From Nitrosopumilaceae archaeon (lineage in GTDB: Archaea > Thermoproteota > Nitrososphaeria > Nitrososphaerales > Nitrosopumilaceae), in NCBI GenBank assembly GCA_021296165.1, contig JAGWAW010000049.1, forward strand, positions 1 to 11,373: a DNA stretch of 11,373 nucleotides, read 5' to 3'. Below are positions 1 to 8,253 of the stretch, piece by piece. The first letter of the stretch is position 1; each line of letters opens with the position of its first letter. The translations under genes and the position numbers were made by a program. The notes beneath the pieces are model-generated. The model had not been told where the DNA came from and ran no database searches. It saw only the letters and a list, made by a program, of their open reading frames with translations.

Positions 1-45
1 CACCTGCTTTTCGAGCGCGGCCATGCGCGCCTCTGTCCCACGCAA
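1..45 (-). CDS. Possible 5' end of a divergent minus-strand gene (partial)
   Basis: Read on the minus strand from a TTG at 45-43, the frame stays open to the window edge and gives about 15 residues ending MAALEKQV, which is too short to identify. The start is suggested only by an ATATAT element at 68-73, about 26 bases upstream, which matches the spacing seen at the well-supported genes here. Other in-frame starts exist: ATG at 69-67 and ATG at 24-22. An in-frame stop lies at 90-88. The real gene, if any, lies outside the window. Confidence 0.3.
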   Translation of the reverse strand, partial: MRGTEARMAALEKQV

Positions 46-67
46 TGCGTGGTTGGGATCTGCGCCC

Positions 68-73
68 ATATAT
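68..73 (-). promoter_or_regulatory. Possible TATA box for the divergent left-edge gene
   Basis: ATATAT is centred about 26 bases upstream of a minus-strand TTG at 45. That matches the leaderless promoter spacing of the other genes in this window. The gene it would serve is only inferred. Confidence 0.3.
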
Positions 74-158
74 GATCGAGCCTGTTGTCAAGCACCCAGT
101 CATCTTAGGCTGGTTGTGGAGGGGGGGTTGAGTGTGTACCCCGAAACCTCCATAATTG

Positions 159-165
159 TTAATAA
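159..165 (+). promoter_or_regulatory. TATA box of the Cache-repeat gene
   Basis: TTAATAA is centred 26 bases before the ATG at 188, so transcription should start at or next to the start codon. No Shine-Dalgarno-like sequence lies before the ATG. This supports the 188 start over the in-frame ATG at 23. Confidence 0.6.
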
Positions 166-187
166 CCCCCTCCCGTTCAGGGCTCGC

Positions 188-2236
188 ATGAAAGGAGCAC
201 TGCTGGCAGCGGTAGCAGTCACGTTGGCGGCTGCCGCCTATCCAGCGTACGCCGATGATTACGCGGCATCCCTCCAAGATGTTATTGATATTTGGACTGA
301 CCTGCGAAACGACTATCTGGCCGAGAGCTTCTTTGGCGAGTCGTACACGACGCCTGAGATGGCGGCGGTGGAGACGGTGAACGGCGCCATAGGCCTGTAC
401 GAATCCACCAGGGCGAATCCCCAAGTTCAGGTCACCCAGCGTGGCACATTTGTCCAGCACCCCATAAACCCGTACGGCACCACGGTGGTAGCCTTTGATG
501 TGATCAACTCGATGCACACCAGCGAGGAGGTCTACCCGTTCGTCATCGACGCCGGCACGCTGAAGGTGCTGGCGGAGGGGGCATTCCCCGGCACCGTGGG
601 ACTGTCCGCCGTCTTTCTAGATGATGCCGACCGGCCCGCAGAGGAGATCCTAAAAGACCTGCAGGAATCGGAGGGAACCTGGGTGAGCTATATCTTTAAC
701 AACCCCAGTACCAGCAGGTACGACGTCAAGCATACCTATCTGTCCCTGTACGACGGCTACATCTTTGGCTCCGGATACTACGAGTCTCCCGACCAGAGGG
801 CTCTGGAAGGCTTAGAAACCATGGTCCGCATGTATGATGCCGACGGGACCGGCTCGTTTGCAGCCATCCCTGCCGACTACGGCGTCTCCTTCGTGTTGGA
901 GGCCGGGACGCTAGAGGCCATGGCGCATACAAACCCAGACATATCCGGAAGCGCCATCAGTGACGCGCTAGCAACCACTTGGAGCCTCGAGTCCCTCTCC
1001 GACATACTGGCCAGGCACGGAAGCCTGTGGGTGAGCTACCCGTCGGCAGAACAGCAGCCCGGCAGCGAATACGTCCGGGCCAACCTTCGGCTGCACGACG
1101 GCCATGTCTTCGGGTCAGGCTACGGAATCACGCCGGAGACCAGAATACAGTCGCTGACGCATGAGGCCATACAGTTGTACGAAATGGAGGGAGAGGACTC
1201 CTACCCGATAATTACATCGATGAAGGGAACGTTGCAGTTAGTATTGGAACCCGGCGACAACATTGTGCTGGCGTTTGCCGGGCGGCCCAATCTGGTCGGC
1301 CAGACCATAGGCACTGGCATATTAGATCAGGACCCACAGGCATTAGGACTATCCGATACCCCAGGACAATGGACAGACAACGTCTTCATAGACCCGCTGG
1401 CAACATCCGCTGCAGAGCTGCGCCGCAGCTCTTGGCTAGTCCTGCACGATGGCCACATATTCGCCGCCGGGCGCGTCTATTCACCAGAGGCAGCTTCCAT
1501 CGAGGCAGTTGACGCGGCCATTGCCCTGTACAAGACGCATGGCGAGGAGGCGTTTGACCGCATTACTTGGCAGTCTGTCAGGCCCGAGATCATATACCCG
1601 TTCGCGCACGTTGCCCAGACGTGGGAGCTGGTGGCGCACGCCGCGGTTCCCGAGCGGGTGGGCGTGTGCTGCGCCGCGCCCATCGCTGCCTCCAACGATC
1701 TTGACGCAGCACGCCAAGCCCTAGAGCAGAACCCGGGCATCTGGCTGGAGTACACATTCTACAACCCAATCAGCGACAGGTACGAGTACAAGCGCGCCTG
1801 GTTCTCCACCTACGACGGGTATACGTTCGCCGCCGGCTACTACTATGGAAACTTTGATCAGATGGAGCGCACCATCCAAGAAGCCATCGACCTCTACGTT
1901 ACACAAGGCAAGGATGCCGCCTTTGCGAGCATCAACGCTATGAGGGCCACCGGCGTAAACTATCCACTCATTCTGGACCGCGAAACCTTAGAGATCGTGG
2001 CCCACGGCCACAACCCCAACCTCGTGGGGACCAGCATCTTGGACAGGGTGGCGGGCGCATCAGATCTTGCAAGCAAGATTGAGGCAGACCTCCGTAGCGA
2101 CGGTGATACCACCGTTGGCAATTACGCCGTCTTGAATCTGGCCACCAGATCCTACACAACCCAGACCGCCCTACTCCAGCTGCACGACGGATACATCTTT
2201 TGGATAGGGCAACCGTTTGTGGTCTATACTAGATAG
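188..2236 (+). CDS. Secreted protein with five tandem Cache-like sensor units
   Basis: This is a 682-residue protein with an N-terminal signal peptide: K2, a hydrophobic stretch at residues 4-20, then AYA before DD at 22/23. The rest is five repeated units at about residues 58-198, 202-313, 317-431, 434-553 and 556-680. A full unit contains a helix like EAIDLY, a core like YPFVID..TLE..AH..P..VG, a GxWVxY..NP segment, and an ending like LHDGYIFGSGYY. This pattern resembles single Cache domain 2 (sCache_2), an extracytoplasmic small-ligand-binding fold. There is no C-terminal membrane segment, kinase, or methyl-accepting domain, so it is probably a released or surface-associated binding protein rather than a receptor; that role is inferred. 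The longer frame from 23 would bury the signal peptide, and the TATA box favours 188. The ligand is unknown. Domain assignment is by eye. Confidence 0.85.
   Translation: MKGALLAAVAVTLAAAAYPAYADDYAASLQDVIDIWTDLRNDYLAESFFGESYTTPEMAAVETVNGAIGLYESTRANPQVQVTQRGTFVQHPINPYGTTVVAFDVINSMHTSEEVYPFVIDAGTLKVLAEGAFPGTVGLSAVFLDDADRPAEEILKDLQESEGTWVSYIFNNPSTSRYDVKHTYLSLYDGYIFGSGYYESPDQRALEGLETMVRMYDADGTGSFAAIPADYGVSFVLEAGTLEAMAHTNPDISGSAISDALATTWSLESLSDILARHGSLWVSYPSAEQQPGSEYVRANLRLHDGHVFGSGYGITPETRIQSLTHEAIQLYEMEGEDSYPIITSMKGTLQLVLEPGDNIVLAFAGRPNLVGQTIGTGILDQDPQALGLSDTPGQWTDNVFIDPLATSAAELRRSSWLVLHDGHIFAAGRVYSPEAASIEAVDAAIALYKTHGEEAFDRITWQSVRPEIIYPFAHVAQTWELVAHAAVPERVGVCCAAPIAASNDLDAARQALEQNPGIWLEYTFYNPISDRYEYKRAWFSTYDGYTFAAGYYYGNFDQMERTIQEAIDLYVTQGKDAAFASINAMRATGVNYPLILDRETLEIVAHGHNPNLVGTSILDRVAGASDLASKIEADLRSDGDTTVGNYAVLNLATRSYTTQTALLQLHDGYIFWIGQPFVVYTR
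359..2227 (+). repeat. Five tandem Cache-like protein repeats within one gene
   Basis: Unit boundaries in DNA are about 359-781, 791-1126, 1136-1480, 1487-1846 and 1853-2227. Each unit ends in a variant of DG(Y/H)xF: DGYIFGSG, DGHVFGSG, DGHIFAAG, DGYTFAAG and DGYIFWIG. Units 1 and 4 keep the (W)xxYxFxNP segment best. Unit 2 lacks the NP and unit 3 has a weak version (FIDP). Unit 5 has lost the WxxY part and ends in IGQP instead of SGYY. The divergence between units suggests an old duplication rather than a recent expansion. Confidence 0.75.
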
Positions 2237-2913
2237 GGTGCGTGCGCAGCATGATGGACGGCTGGCGTGTGGCCTGCCCTGGTATGCCAAGCAGCGCCGC
2301 GGTCCGGTCACCGACATGTCCGGCAGTATAGGCCAGACGCTTCGGTAGAGATATTTGGAGTTCAAGAGACGTTGGCGCTCCTACCGCCCGTCTGCATCAT
2401 TGCAAGTCATACCACACATGACGGAGACTGGCCGGCACCCACATCCTAATCTACCTCCACAGCCATTCCATGGCGTTTTATGTCCGGGCATTCCGGGGGA
2501 AGCGCCAGACCCCCCGCCTTTCCCAAGTCGGTTCCGGAGCCCGTCTATGCTTCCCTTCATGTGGCGCTTGCACCATTTCGGACTCATGCCCCGAGCACGC
2601 GCAGTTCCCCTGCAGATTCTGAAGCGTTCTTGCCGTCGATCCGGACAGACAGCACCAGCTGCCACGCGTCTGGAGGCGCCAACATCCCTTTCTGCCTTGT
2701 GTGTTCTCATGAGTTCGCGCTTCTCGGATTCGGTCGTCAATGGGATGGGCAGATGATCCTGATCCTTAAAGATTTTATTGATCAATGCACCTATAGACAG
2801 GTGCCGCGAAATCCTGCCACACGGTACGCCCTACCGGCTTTTGTGTACAGACCGGAGATAAAAACCCGGTCAAAAGCACTTACCTTAAAATTGTCCGGCG
2901 AGCTTGGTGTCGC
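2237..2913. other. Gene-poor stretch between the Cache gene and the aquaporin gene
   Basis: I recognise no gene here. Open frames exist on both strands (for example 2381-2785 minus and 2480-2992 plus), but they overlap each other, match no family I know, and lack a convincing promoter. An AT-rich island lies at about 2764-2781, and the promoter of the aquaporin gene lies at the right end. I saw no tRNA, CRISPR repeat or transposon end. Confidence 0.5.
2884..2891 (+). promoter_or_regulatory. TATA box of the aquaporin gene
   Basis: CTTAAAAT is centred 26-27 bases before the ATG at 2914. This predicts a leaderless or nearly leaderless transcript and supports that start. Confidence 0.65.
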
Positions 2914-3606
2914 ATGGTCAATCCTAGGGCGTGGCTGGCCGAAGGCCTCGCCACGTACGCCTTGGTATTCTTCGGGCCGCTCTCCATCATAGTGGCCATC
3001 GCATACTTCGGAGAGGGGCTCAACCCGCTCAGCGTCCTGTTCATATCGCTGGCCCACGGCGGCACCATAGGGATCATGATTTACGCCTTCGGCCACATCT
3101 CCGGGGCGCACATCAACCCAGCGGTCACCATCCCCATGATTATCGTGCGAGAGATCCCCGTCAAGGACGGCATAGCGTACGTCGGGGCGCAGGTGGCAGG
3201 AGCCATCGTAGCCGCCCTGACGCTTCTGGCCATATTCCCGGAGCTTGGCATGGCCGTGAACTTGGGAACGCAGCCGGGGCCCGGCGACATGCTCAACAAC
3301 AGCGTCGCATCCGGCTTTGCGGTGGAGGCCATACTGACCTTCTTCCTGCTGGTCACCATATGCATGACGGCGGCCCACAAAAAGGCCAGCGCCGGCTGGG
3401 CCGGGTTTGCCATCGGCGGGATGGTCTTCCTGATACACCTGGTGGGCATACCCCTCACGGGAGCATCGGTGAATCCGGCCAGAACGTTCGGTCCGGCCCT
3501 GGTATCGGGTTTCTGGGAGTTCCACTGGATGTACTGGGCAGCCCCCATAGTGGGCGGGATAATAGCGGTGGTGCTAATGAAGTACATCTACCTTAACAAA
3601 GACTAG
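2914..3606 (+). CDS. Aquaporin / major intrinsic protein family channel
   Basis: This 230-residue membrane channel is normal in size for the family. Both signature loops are present: HISGAHINPAVT with NPA at 68-70, and SVNPAR with NPA at 187-189. Six hydrophobic segments are visible, at about residues 8-31, 43-60, 87-108, 133-152, 161-180 and 207-226. It should pass water or small neutral solutes across the cytoplasmic membrane. Aligning by eye to E. coli AqpZ places the aromatic/arginine filter at H48, H175, A184 and R190. H175 and R190 match water-selective aquaporins, but AqpZ has Phe where H48 is and Thr where A184 is. This filter differs from the usual water or glycerol types, so the substrate is open. 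It has its own promoter and its same-strand neighbours are not close enough to be clearly co-transcribed. Confidence 0.93.
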   Translation: MVNPRAWLAEGLATYALVFFGPLSIIVAIAYFGEGLNPLSVLFISLAHGGTIGIMIYAFGHISGAHINPAVTIPMIIVREIPVKDGIAYVGAQVAGAIVAALTLLAIFPELGMAVNLGTQPGPGDMLNNSVASGFAVEAILTFFLLVTICMTAAHKKASAGWAGFAIGGMVFLIHLVGIPLTGASVNPARTFGPALVSGFWEFHWMYWAAPIVGGIIAVVLMKYIYLNKD

Positions 3607-3741
3607 AGTGCACGCATCCTGCCTTATTCGCACCACTATTGATCTTTGCACCGGGACGTCGGTGTACGGGCCGGTAGTCCGGGTCGGTCAACATTTCTGG
3701 TAGAATGGTATGAATGCGTGCAAATTACCGACTTCCCAACT

Positions 3742-3750
3742 CTTATATTG
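3742..3750 (+). promoter_or_regulatory. TATA box of the alcohol dehydrogenase gene
   Basis: CTTATATTG is centred 26 bases before the GTG at 3772. It decides the start: the upstream ATG at 3646, in the same frame, would place the promoter inside the coding region. Confidence 0.7.
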
Positions 3751-3771
3751 AAAATACAGAGGCCGACCACC

Positions 3772-4824
3772 GTGAAGTCCGCGAGGATCACCGGCCCCAA
3801 CCAGCCCTTGGAGCTGGAGGATGCCGACAATCCTTCTCCTCAGGGACCGCAGGTGTTGGTGAAGGTCGCGGCGACCGGCGTCTGCCACAGCGACCTGCAC
3901 CTGTGGGAGGGCGGGTACGATCTGGGGGACGGCACGTTCATGAAGGTGACCGACCGCGGGGTCAAGTATCCGGTGACCCCCGGGCACGAGGTGTCCGGCG
4001 AGGTATACCTCACCGGCGAGGAGTCCGGCGGATACAGCGCCGGCGAGAAGGTCCTAGTGTACCCTTGGGCCGGGTGCGGATCCTGCCCCGCGTGCAGGGC
4101 AGGCAACGAGAACCTGTGCGACGCGCCCCGCTCGCTGGGAGTCTTCCAGAACGGCGGCTACTCCGACTACATGATGGTACCGCACCACAAGTATCTGGCC
4201 CGGCTGGACGGCGTGGATCCCGAGGCGGCCACATCCTTGGCATGCTCGGCCCTCACCGCGTACACTGCCATAAAGAAGGCCAACGCCAACTCGCCGGAGA
4301 ATATGGTCATCATCGGAGCCGGCGGGCTGGGGCTGATGGGCGTACAGATAGCCGGGGCGATCACCGACGCCACCATACTGTGCGTGGATCTGGACGAAAA
4401 GAAGCTGGAGATGGCCAGGAAGCTGGGTGCCCACCACACCCTAGTCTCCGGCAGCGAGGACACCGCCGACCGCATAATGGCCACAACCGGCGGCTTGGGC
4501 GCCGACAGCGTGGTGGACTTTGTCAACGTCACCGCCACCGCCAAGGTTGGAATCGATATACTGCGGAAGAGGGGCAATCTGGTGCTAGTGGGGCTCTTCG
4601 GCGGATCCTTGAACATATCTCTGGTCACCATACCCCTCAAGTCAATAACCATACAGGGGGCATACACTGGAAACTACGACGACATGGTGGAGCTGATTGA
4701 TCTGGCTCGGCGCGGAGTGATCAAGCCGGTGATATCCAAGAGGTATCCTCTGGAGGAGGCCAACACCGCCTTGGAGGATCTCCGGCACCACAAGATCATG
4801 GGCCGGGCAGTCATAAAGCCGTAG
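3772..4824 (+). CDS. Zinc-dependent, NAD-linked alcohol dehydrogenase (medium-chain family)
   Basis: From the GTG start the protein has 350 residues, the usual length for archaeal enzymes of this family. The GroES-like catalytic domain has likely catalytic zinc ligands C38 (GVCHSD), H72-E73 (GHE) and C158. Four cysteines, C102, C105, C108 and C116, form the structural zinc site. The Rossmann domain has GAGGLG at 183-188, and D206 after the second strand points to NAD rather than NADP. The reaction is reversible oxidation of an alcohol to an aldehyde or ketone; the substrate cannot be read from sequence. In ammonia-oxidising archaea, enzymes of this family are candidates for semialdehyde reduction in the 3-hydroxypropionate/4-hydroxybutyrate cycle, which is a possible but unproven role here. 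The 42 codons upstream of the GTG do not look like this family. Confidence 0.9.
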   Translation: MKSARITGPNQPLELEDADNPSPQGPQVLVKVAATGVCHSDLHLWEGGYDLGDGTFMKVTDRGVKYPVTPGHEVSGEVYLTGEESGGYSAGEKVLVYPWAGCGSCPACRAGNENLCDAPRSLGVFQNGGYSDYMMVPHHKYLARLDGVDPEAATSLACSALTAYTAIKKANANSPENMVIIGAGGLGLMGVQIAGAITDATILCVDLDEKKLEMARKLGAHHTLVSGSEDTADRIMATTGGLGADSVVDFVNVTATAKVGIDILRKRGNLVLVGLFGGSLNISLVTIPLKSITIQGAYTGNYDDMVELIDLARRGVIKPVISKRYPLEEANTALEDLRHHKIMGRAVIKP

Positions 4825-4866
4825 GGCCCACTCGGCTAGGTACAACCAAACGAGGACTCTGCATGG

Positions 4867-4873
4867 TAATATA
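4867..4873 (+). promoter_or_regulatory. TATA box of scpB
   Basis: TAATATA is centred 26 bases before the ATG at 4896, which predicts a leaderless transcript. Confidence 0.65.
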
Positions 4874-4895
4874 GCCGGGCTGGCATCCCACCCGC

Positions 4896-5444
4896 ATGGC
4901 GAACACCAAAAACGAGGCGGAGGCGACCGCCAGGGTCGAGGCCGCCCTCTATGCGGCGGGCAGGCCCTTGGGCATGGACGAGTTGGTGCGCGCCTCGGGC
5001 ACAGCCTCCAAGATCAAGACCGCCGAGATACTGGACGGGATAGCGCGGAGGACCCGCAGGGCGTTCACGGCGCTGGAGGTGGCTCGCCTCCCTGACGGCT
5101 CGCATGTGCTACAGCTGAAGCCCGAGTATGCCATGACCGTCCGAAAGTTTGCCGCCAGGCCCCTCCTGCCCCGGGCCACCCTCAAGACGCTCTCGTACAT
5201 AGCGTACATGCAGCCGGTCTCATCCAAGCAGCTGGTGGAGACGCGGGGAAGCGGCGTATACGCGCACATAAAGGAGCTGAGCCGCATGGAGTTCATAACG
5301 TACCAGGACGCCGGCCGCCACAAGATATACACCACCACCGAGAAGTTCGGCAAGTACTTTGGGACGCCTGGCGATGCCGAGGATATCAAGAAGCACCTCT
5401 TTGCCAAGCTGAAGAAGGGTCCAGGTCCGCAGACCACGCTTTAA
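4896..5444 (+). CDS. scpB: Segregation and condensation protein B (ScpB), archaeal type
   Basis: This 182-residue protein matches the ScpB family: two winged-helix domains at about residues 8-80 and 88-155. Recognisable parts are the opening helix EAALYAAGRPLGMDEL, the LPRATLKTLSYIAYMQPVSSKQL helix pair and a wing ending in YTTTEKF. ScpB binds the kleisin ScpA, which bridges SMC proteins, and so helps compact and separate chromosomes; in archaea the complex is less well studied. No scpA or smc lies in the window. The C-terminus is a short basic tail. It begins a compact same-strand block, and the next gene starts 25 bases after its stop codon. Confidence 0.85.
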   Translation: MANTKNEAEATARVEAALYAAGRPLGMDELVRASGTASKIKTAEILDGIARRTRRAFTALEVARLPDGSHVLQLKPEYAMTVRKFAARPLLPRATLKTLSYIAYMQPVSSKQLVETRGSGVYAHIKELSRMEFITYQDAGRHKIYTTTEKFGKYFGTPGDAEDIKKHLFAKLKKGPGPQTTL

Positions 5445-5448
5445 ATTA
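5440..5448 (+). promoter_or_regulatory. TATA box of rps8e, overlapping the scpB stop codon
   Basis: TTTAAATTA is centred 26 bases before the ATG at 5470. Its central bases are the TAA stop codon of scpB (5442-5444). This suggests the ribosomal protein gene is transcribed from its own promoter despite the tight spacing. Confidence 0.7.
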
Positions 5449-5469
5449 GAGGCATGGGGCCTCCGCGCC

Positions 5470-5862
5470 ATGCGGAAGACTGTGGAGAATCTGGCAGTGA
5501 GCAAGATTACCGGCGGCAGAAGGCATCCGCTGCGAATTCGGCGCAAGTACGAGATGGACCGCTACCCCAACGAGGCGCTGGCCCGGGACGAACAGGTGAC
5601 AGTCACCCGGCGCACCCGGGGGAAGCGCTCCAAGACGGCCCTCAAGACGGCCGAGTTCGTCAACCTGTCGGCAGCCGGCAAGAAAGTCATCAGGTCAAAG
5701 ATACTCAAGGTCTTGGACAACCCCACCAACAACGACTACAGGCGCCGGGGCGTCATAACCCGCGGAGCCCTGCTAGAGACGGCCGAGGGCGTGTGCAGAG
5801 TGGTCTCCAGACCCGGGCAGGATGGGGTCGTAAACGCCATCCTCACCGAACAGGATAATTAG
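5470..5862 (+). CDS. rps8e: 30S ribosomal protein S8e
   Basis: This 130-residue basic protein is a clear S8e, a small-subunit ribosomal protein found in archaea and eukaryotes but not bacteria. Family marks are KITGGRRHPLRIRRKYE at residues 12-28, the NPTN(N)DYRRRGVITRGA region at about 84-100, and VVSRPGQDGVVNAIL at 111-125. The length is normal for archaea. The start at 5470 fits both the protein and the TATA box. An out-of-frame ATG at 5454 lies between promoter and gene and is probably not transcribed if the message is leaderless. The nadX start codon is 22 bases after the stop. Confidence 0.96.
   Translation: MRKTVENLAVSKITGGRRHPLRIRRKYEMDRYPNEALARDEQVTVTRRTRGKRSKTALKTAEFVNLSAAGKKVIRSKILKVLDNPTNNDYRRRGVITRGALLETAEGVCRVVSRPGQDGVVNAILTEQDN
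5854..5861 (+). promoter_or_regulatory. TATA box of nadX, overlapping the rps8e stop codon
   Basis: GATAATTA is centred about 27 bases before the TTG at 5885 and overlaps the TAG stop of rps8e (5860-5862). It repeats the layout seen between scpB and rps8e and supports the TTG start. Confidence 0.6.
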
Positions 5863-5884
5863 CGCCCAGAACCACGCCGGTATA

Positions 5885-6697
5885 TTGAAGAGAGTTGCCC
5901 TGCTGGGCTGCGGGTATATCGGCACGCAGCTGGCCTTGGCGATAGACTCGGGGCGCGTCCCAGCCCGGCTGGAGCGCGTCTATGATGCGTCCGCGGAGGC
6001 TGCCCGGACTCTGGTCTCCAAGCTGAACTCCAAGCCGCAGATAACCGAAAATCCGCACCTGCTCTCGTACCCCCCGGTGGACATCGTGGTGGAGGCCGCC
6101 TCCCAAGGAGCCGTTCGGGAGGTGGCGCTCAGCGTTCTGCAGAACCGACGGGACCTGATGGTGATGAGTGTGGGTGCTTTCATGGACGAGGCCATCAGAG
6201 AGGTACTCGAGGAGGCCTGCGGGGACTACCAATCCAGGATATACCTGCCCTCCGGTGCTGCGGGCGGGCTGGATGCCATATCCGCCGCCCGTCACGAGAT
6301 AGAGCGCGTCAGCATAACCACCACCAAGAACCCGGCCTCGCTGCGCGGTGCCCCGCACTTTGAAACGGAGGGTATGGACGCGGACTCGATAACCGAACGC
6401 ACCATACTGTACAGAGGAGGCGCCGCCGAGGCGGTCAGGAGGTTTCCGGCCAACGCCAACGTGGCCGGAGCCGTTTCAATGGCGGCGGGCAGGGAGGCCG
6501 AGGTTGTAGTGGTGGCGGATCCGGACGCCGAATCCAACACCCACACCATACGCGTCCGGGGCGGCTTCGGCTCCATGGAGTTTACGACCAGCAACGTGCC
6601 GGAGCCGTCCAACCCGCGCACCAGCCGGCTGGCGGCGCTATCGGCCGTCCGCACCCTGTACAACTACTGCGCAGGCGGCGTCAAGACCGGCACTTAA
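5885..6697 (+). CDS. nadX: L-aspartate dehydrogenase (NadX)
   Basis: This 270-residue enzyme oxidises L-aspartate to iminoaspartate with NAD(P), the first step of NAD synthesis from aspartate in organisms without the NadB oxidase. The Rossmann motif GxGxxG is at G8-C-G10-Y-I-G13, directly after the start, so the TTG at 5885 fits and no upstream extension is needed. The C-terminal domain has the family's PANANVAGA segment at 188-196, the ADPDAESNTHTI region with the likely catalytic H220, and NPRTSRLAALS near 243-253. NadA, the next enzyme, is encoded 110 bases downstream on the same strand. Confidence 0.92.
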   Translation: MKRVALLGCGYIGTQLALAIDSGRVPARLERVYDASAEAARTLVSKLNSKPQITENPHLLSYPPVDIVVEAASQGAVREVALSVLQNRRDLMVMSVGAFMDEAIREVLEEACGDYQSRIYLPSGAAGGLDAISAARHEIERVSITTTKNPASLRGAPHFETEGMDADSITERTILYRGGAAEAVRRFPANANVAGAVSMAAGREAEVVVVADPDAESNTHTIRVRGGFGSMEFTTSNVPEPSNPRTSRLAALSAVRTLYNYCAGGVKTGT

Positions 6698-6775
6698 ACA
6701 CCGCCCGGAAGACCTAGCGGCAAAAATCGCCACCATCTACATCATGTGGTCAGTAACTGGCATACCAACATTCTG

Positions 6776-6783
6776 TTTAAATT
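6776..6783 (+). promoter_or_regulatory. TATA box of nadA
   Basis: TTTAAATT is centred about 28 bases before the GTG at 6808. A second AT-rich element, CATTAATT at 6793-6800, lies about 23 bases before an in-frame ATG at 6820, so either start is possible; the better-formed box favours 6808. Confidence 0.55.
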
Positions 6784-6807
6784 CGATATGGACATTAATT
6801 CCAGATT

Positions 6808-7761
<954 letters not shown>

Positions 7762-7862
7762 GTCCGGTGTCCGGCGCATTTAATGGCCCGTCGCATGCCC
7801 TATACTCCCTGCCACCGGAGGTTTTTGGGGGCGCTTCCATCCACAGGACCCGCGGAAACTTG

Positions 7863-7884
7863 CCTGCCGGAGTCCGAAGGCAGG
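7863..7884 (+). repeat. Hairpin-forming inverted repeat before a possible mini-gene
   Basis: CCTGCC (7863-7868) and GGCAGG (7879-7884) form a perfect six-base-pair stem with a 10-base loop, ending immediately before an ATG at 7885. It could be chance, part of a nadA 3' end, or a control element. Confidence 0.35.
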
Positions 7885-7983
7885 ATGCCGAAATATAGTG
7901 TAGCGTGTACGTGGTGTGGTGTTTTATTCCGTGCTGCCGTGCACGATCCGCCTGTGCCCACCCACAACCACAAAACGGCGTGA
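7885..7983 (+). CDS. Possible small zinc-binding protein (32 residues)
   Basis: The frame from ATG 7885 encodes MPKYSVACTWCGVLF, then AAVHDPPVPTHNHKTA. A CxxC pair (C8, C11) followed by histidines H19, H26 and H28 in a PPVPxHxH tail looks like a miniature zinc-binding module. The frame is open upstream to an ATG at 7783, but those extra 34 residues look unstructured. No TATA box lies at the expected distance from 7885, and use of G or C at third codon positions is lower than in the flanking genes. It may be a real tiny protein, a decayed one, or chance. Confidence 0.3.
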   Translation: MPKYSVACTWCGVLFRAAVHDPPVPTHNHKTA

Positions 7984-8019
7984 GGCGTCTGCGCGTGGCC
8001 AAAACACATCGGCGCATAA

Positions 8020-8232
8020 CTATGCCGCTTGCTCAGACATGAAGGGAACCATCCGGCCGGTATTGGCGAATAATATAGTTCGGCTGCGCCACAGAACAAC
8101 ATAGAAAAACACCACACAAACTGTGGCCCACTTAGTCACATTCTGGACATGTCCTAGAGTTTGGCTTCGTGGCGTGCTGAATTTTCCGTTCACATTGCTC
8201 AATTTGATGCCAATAACTTGCCGTCTCATCAC
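8020..8232 (-). CDS. Possible 70-residue single-pass membrane protein
   Basis: A minus-strand frame starts at GTG 8232, with an ATG one codon later at 8229. It has a basic N-terminal half and one hydrophobic segment at residues 36-48 (ATVCVVFFYVVLW), followed by R49 and R51. I recognise no family. Its main support is a TATA-rich element at about 8254-8265, roughly 26 bases upstream, the same spacing as at the solid genes here. That element could instead serve a plus-strand transcript or none. Confidence 0.25.
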   Translation of the reverse strand: MMRRQVIGIKLSNVNGKFSTPRSQTLGHVQNVTKWATVCVVFFYVVLWRSRTILFANTGRMVPFMSEQAA

Positions 8233-8253
8233 GTAGCCGTCTGCACTATGATC

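Noticed and set aside
2248..2262. A sequence similar to a C box of a C/D guide RNA (ATGATGG).
   Set aside because: No D box (CTGA) or internal C'/D' boxes lie at the right distance, so a guide RNA is not supported.
2381..2785. A 134-codon open frame on the minus strand.
   Set aside because: It matches no family I know, has many cysteines, glycines and arginines typical of an unselected GC-rich frame, and has no TATA box at the expected distance from its first start. A TTG at 2740 has only a weak element 28 bases upstream.
2480..2992. A 170-codon open frame on the plus strand.
   Set aside because: It runs into the aquaporin gene in another frame and shows no recognisable domain. A GTG at 2801 has a TATA-like element about 26 bases upstream, but it would give only 63 residues overlapping a certain gene.
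2791..3525. A 244-codon minus-strand frame opposite the aquaporin gene.
   Set aside because: It is the antisense shadow of a clear aquaporin gene in GC-rich DNA, and its translation has no domain features.
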